The translations under genes and the position numbers were made by a program. Shown here one piece after another: positions 6,301 through 7,442 of a stretch of 7,442 nt of DNA; the stretch's first letter is position 1, and the number at the start of each line of letters is the position of its first letter. The notes under the pieces were generated by a model, which was not told the origin of the DNA, did no database searches, and saw only the letters and a list, made by a program, of their open reading frames with translations. The stretch covers positions 1-7,442 of the forward strand of contig CAJUOD010000133.1 in NCBI GenBank assembly GCA_910587875.1, given 5' to 3'. The DNA comes from an uncultured Oscillibacter sp. Lineage in GTDB: Bacteria > Bacillota > Clostridia > Oscillospirales > Oscillospiraceae.

Positions 6301-7442
6301 GACCCAGATGACGGCGCTGAGGTCCACGGGCTGCTTGAAGGAGGCCAGGACCTGCTTGCTGTCCCACCAGTTGCCGTCGTTGTAGGAGTGGGAGGTCCAG
6401 TGGGTGCTGAAATCGCCGTCGGCCATAAACTCAGGCCGGAAGGGCCGGGAGGCGGGGTAGGCCGAGGGCGAGACGTTGTAGGGCGCGGCCAGCCAGACTT
6501 TCTCAATGTCCCGCCAGTCCAGCACGCCCTCGGCGGGGATGCCCTCCGGGCGGGAGTAGTCCACGGCGGCGGGGGTCCCCAGGGCCGTGCGGGAGGGCCC
6601 GCTGACGCCCAGGCTGTTTCCGGCCTGGATGTAGAGGGAGTAGGTGACCCCGTTGGTCAGGTCCGTGATGACCGTGCTGGTCTTGGTGAAGCGGCCCTCC
6701 CACTGCCGGTAGGAGGACTCATCCTCCTCCTTGTAGTAAACCTCATAGAACGTGGCGTTCTCCGCCGCCTTCCAGCTGACGGACAGCGCGCCGTCCAGGG
6801 GGCTCACGCTCACCATGTCCGGGGCGCTGGGGGCCCTGGCGGGCTGGGGCGTGGCGGCAACGGGATCGCAGGCGGTCCCCTCCCAGGTCCCGTCCACCGG
6901 GGTAACGGTGAACAGGTAGGTCTTCAAGTTCTCCAGCCCCGTGACCTCCGCCCGGGGCACGTCCGTCCGCTGGGACTGGCGGCGGCCGCCGTCCTGGAGC
7001 CAGTAGTCCACCCGGTAACCGGAGACGTTGGCCACCTCGCTCCAGCGGAGGCTGACCCGCTCGTTCCCGGGGACGGCGGTGAGATTCCGCACCACGCCGG
7101 AGGCGGCGGAGGGGCGCTCCGGAATGATCTCCCGGAGGAATTGGATAGACTCCACGGTGGTATAGTCCCCGCCCTCCGTGCGGGTGACGGTGATGACGAT
7201 CTCCTTGACCGCCACCCGGCGGCCCAGGGGGATCTTCACCACGCTGCTGCCCTCCACAGGGCCGATGGCCCGGACCCCCGCGGGCAGGGAGAGGTCAAAG
7301 GGGATGGTCTCCCCGCTTCCGTCCTCATAGGTCACCGCCACGGAGCCCTCCCGCATGGCCTCGGGGCCCTCGGGGGAGACGATCTGGATCTCCTCCATCT
7401 CCACCGGCTCCGCCAGGGAGACGGCCAGCTCCAGGGGCAGGC
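3325..7442 (-). CDS. Modular extracellular M60-family zinc metallopeptidase, 5'-truncated
   Basis: At least 1371 residues are visible; the frame stays open to the right edge, so the N-terminus and presumed signal peptide are outside the window. Numbering from the first whole codon (7440), the order is: beta-rich discoidin-like segment (1-107); two fibronectin type III domains (about 116-200 and 204-291); an F5/8 type C/CBM32-like domain (about 305-477) with DGDFSTHW at 341-348; a helical linker (about 478-545); the M60 domain (about 557-975); an Fn3-like domain (about 1013-1097); and a beta-rich tail (about 1098-1371) not assigned to a family. The catalytic signature is HEIGH at 831-835 followed by E844 (HEXXH-x8-E), then ITNNLYSL, as in M60/enhancin-like gluzincins. 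The two His and E844 should bind zinc, and E832 is the general base. Characterised M60 enzymes cleave glycoproteins such as mucins, and the sugar-binding-type domain fits such a substrate; the actual target is unknown. The visible part contains no SLH repeat, LPXTG or C-terminal membrane helix, so attachment must come from the missing N-terminus or a partner. The stop overlaps the SLH-protein start by 4 nt (ATGA). Confidence 0.93.
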   Translation of the reverse strand, partial: LPLELAVSLAEPVEMEEIQIVSPEGPEAMREGSVAVTYEDGSGETIPFDLSLPAGVRAIGPVEGSSVVKIPLGRRVAVKEIVITVTRTEGGDYTTVESIQFLREIIPERPSAASGVVRNLTAVPGNERVSLRWSEVANVSGYRVDYWLQDGGRRQSQRTDVPRAEVTGLENLKTYLFTVTPVDGTWEGTACDPVAATPQPARAPSAPDMVSVSPLDGALSVSWKAAENATFYEVYYKEEDESSYRQWEGRFTKTSTVITDLTNGVTYSLYIQAGNSLGVSGPSRTALGTPAAVDYSRPEGIPAEGVLDWRDIEKVWLAAPYNVSPSAYPASRPFRPEFMADGDFSTHWTSHSYNDGNWWDSKQVLASFKQPVDLSAVIWVPRLDGSYARNLRLYTVTVWRQGDDLNGPGTLASPNPLQGGKASDHNTWLGVGNNPAVTKFAVLPFEPMTDVVRIAVTIEQAGYTAVSLSELMFLEYDPAHCLPDNIAALFADELRTALRPGVTQADVDALRQRLESDEGKYYLNLDTLADELALAEELLRSGTSSGVVLNGVQSREDGADGKKYSQGGSVLQPLGVAARAKQELTIYASGIPAGQKLTVCASQFNAEASAWRAEIGTLSNGRNVLTVPQIGSQNTPRGGSLYLTYGGPSPENIRLHIRRGTDIPVLELADWYAMTDSQKKSELDRYAGELEAYVSGLGPASASLQTDIFNVTEISTPTMLLSLPAAAALNGAGRSRAERVETLYQAVLAWEDVMHVCKTTQGIDRTYAQNDMQSRQNIRCMQMFSGAFMYAAGNHIGIGYGSCAGMVCGKPISSMAPSDTANRLYGWGIAHEIGHNMDKLGKAEITNNLYSLMVQTYDGKQNTLASRLEKSGKYEAIFNKAAQGLSGDSSDVFVQLGLYWQLHLAYDEGAKPFDFYNQFFKAWKAGTWFGGETGYQDRVARTASAVANKDLTEFFTRWGMTLSQGTKAALARLPKEPRALWYLNDQSRRDRLAGLSQGQGTVSMTAALEGEKTVKLTIASSVTAGKVQGYEILRNGAPIAFTTGKTYTDTIGSANHRTFTYGVRAYDSLGNLIAEDTADELRIAYDKTVPAEDYTLDRNGTTVTFTMKEETPVSGLKVTGAPASGAFAVSVTDKKGKTTAARSGDFKEGNQAADDKSGYLTYFQKPGAEAGDTRIWTYDAKTVTVTGVPEGATPQLISYAGDDVAFLETGAVGVLSKDYRYGAEPNQVISAGTLIVTGTYRGDPAYETVKIEGRFTRTVLTDGADGVETATETRWVGGRALLFAELPEDKKVCDISDGLFVFIPDVQREAELQGEASACNAAALLPAQMRAVLSRTDQPTLADSQRVTAETLWINTPGGEDLPAIILEEGE
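3332..3340 (-). promoter_or_regulatory. Ribosome binding site of the SLH protein, inside the peptidase gene
   Basis: Read on the minus strand, GGAGGAAGG (3340-3332) precedes ATG 3328, with GGAGG spaced 7 nt from the start. It lies within the last codons of the upstream peptidase gene, which encode EEGE followed by TGA. It decides the SLH-protein start and supports coupled translation of the two genes. Confidence 0.85.
4909..4950 (-). other. Zinc-binding active site of the M60 peptidase
   Basis: These codons encode HEIGHNMDKLGKAE: the HEXXH helix (4950-4936) and, eight residues later, the glutamate expected to be the third zinc ligand (codon 4911-4909). The downstream TNN-LYSL context is typical of M60 domains. 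All key residues are present, so the enzyme is predicted to be active. The spacing is at the short end of the HEXXH-x(8-28)-E range known for this family. Confidence 0.9.

Noticed and set aside
7402..7404. GTG at 7404 as start of the M60 peptidase
   Set aside because: The frame continues open to the edge with plausible protein (PLELAVSLAEP), and no signal peptide follows the GTG, so the gene is simply cut by the window.

Overview
The window looks like a GC-rich chromosomal fragment from a Gram-positive-type bacterium, most likely a gut Clostridia member of the Oscillospiraceae kind (Flavonifractor/Lawsonibacter/Intestinimonas-like). This is an inference from three things: strong G/C bias at third codon positions, a protein with three C-terminal SLH repeats of the style common in that group, and a very large M60-type (mucin/glycoprotein-directed) metallopeptidase. 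No rRNA, tRNA, CRISPR array, insertion sequence or phage gene was found. Bases 1-37 are not genomic: positions 4-37 are the Illumina TruSeq read-2/index adapter, so this is the end of an assembled contig carrying untrimmed adapter.

Layout: (1) 1-37 adapter. (2) 39-998, plus strand: the C-terminal two thirds of a sodium:solute symporter (SSS family), cut by the contig end. (3) 1014-2201, plus strand: a complete PLP-dependent threonine ammonia-lyase with a C-terminal ACT domain, 15 nt downstream of the symporter and probably co-transcribed with it. (4) 2202-2272: a short convergent intergenic gap holding a perfect 28-nt palindrome with T-tracts on both sides, a likely bidirectional terminator. 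(5) 2273-3328, minus strand: a secreted 351-residue protein with a beta-rich N-terminal domain and three SLH repeats. (6) 3325-7442, minus strand: at least 1371 residues of a modular extracellular M60-family zinc peptidase (discoidin-like, two Fn3, F5/8C/CBM32-like, helical linker, M60 catalytic domain with HEIGH-x8-E, Fn3-like, uncharacterised beta-rich tail). Its 5' end lies beyond the right edge.

The two plus-strand genes form a metabolic pair: solute uptake coupled to sodium, followed by deamination of threonine (or serine) to a 2-keto acid and ammonia. The two minus-strand genes form a surface module. The peptidase, which shows no SLH repeat in the visible part, overlaps by 4 nt (ATGA) with the SLH protein, implying translational coupling. 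The most interesting hypothesis here is that the SLH protein is a wall-bound partner or anchor that displays the M60 peptidase at the cell surface. That interaction is inferred from gene arrangement and domain architecture and is not shown by the sequence.
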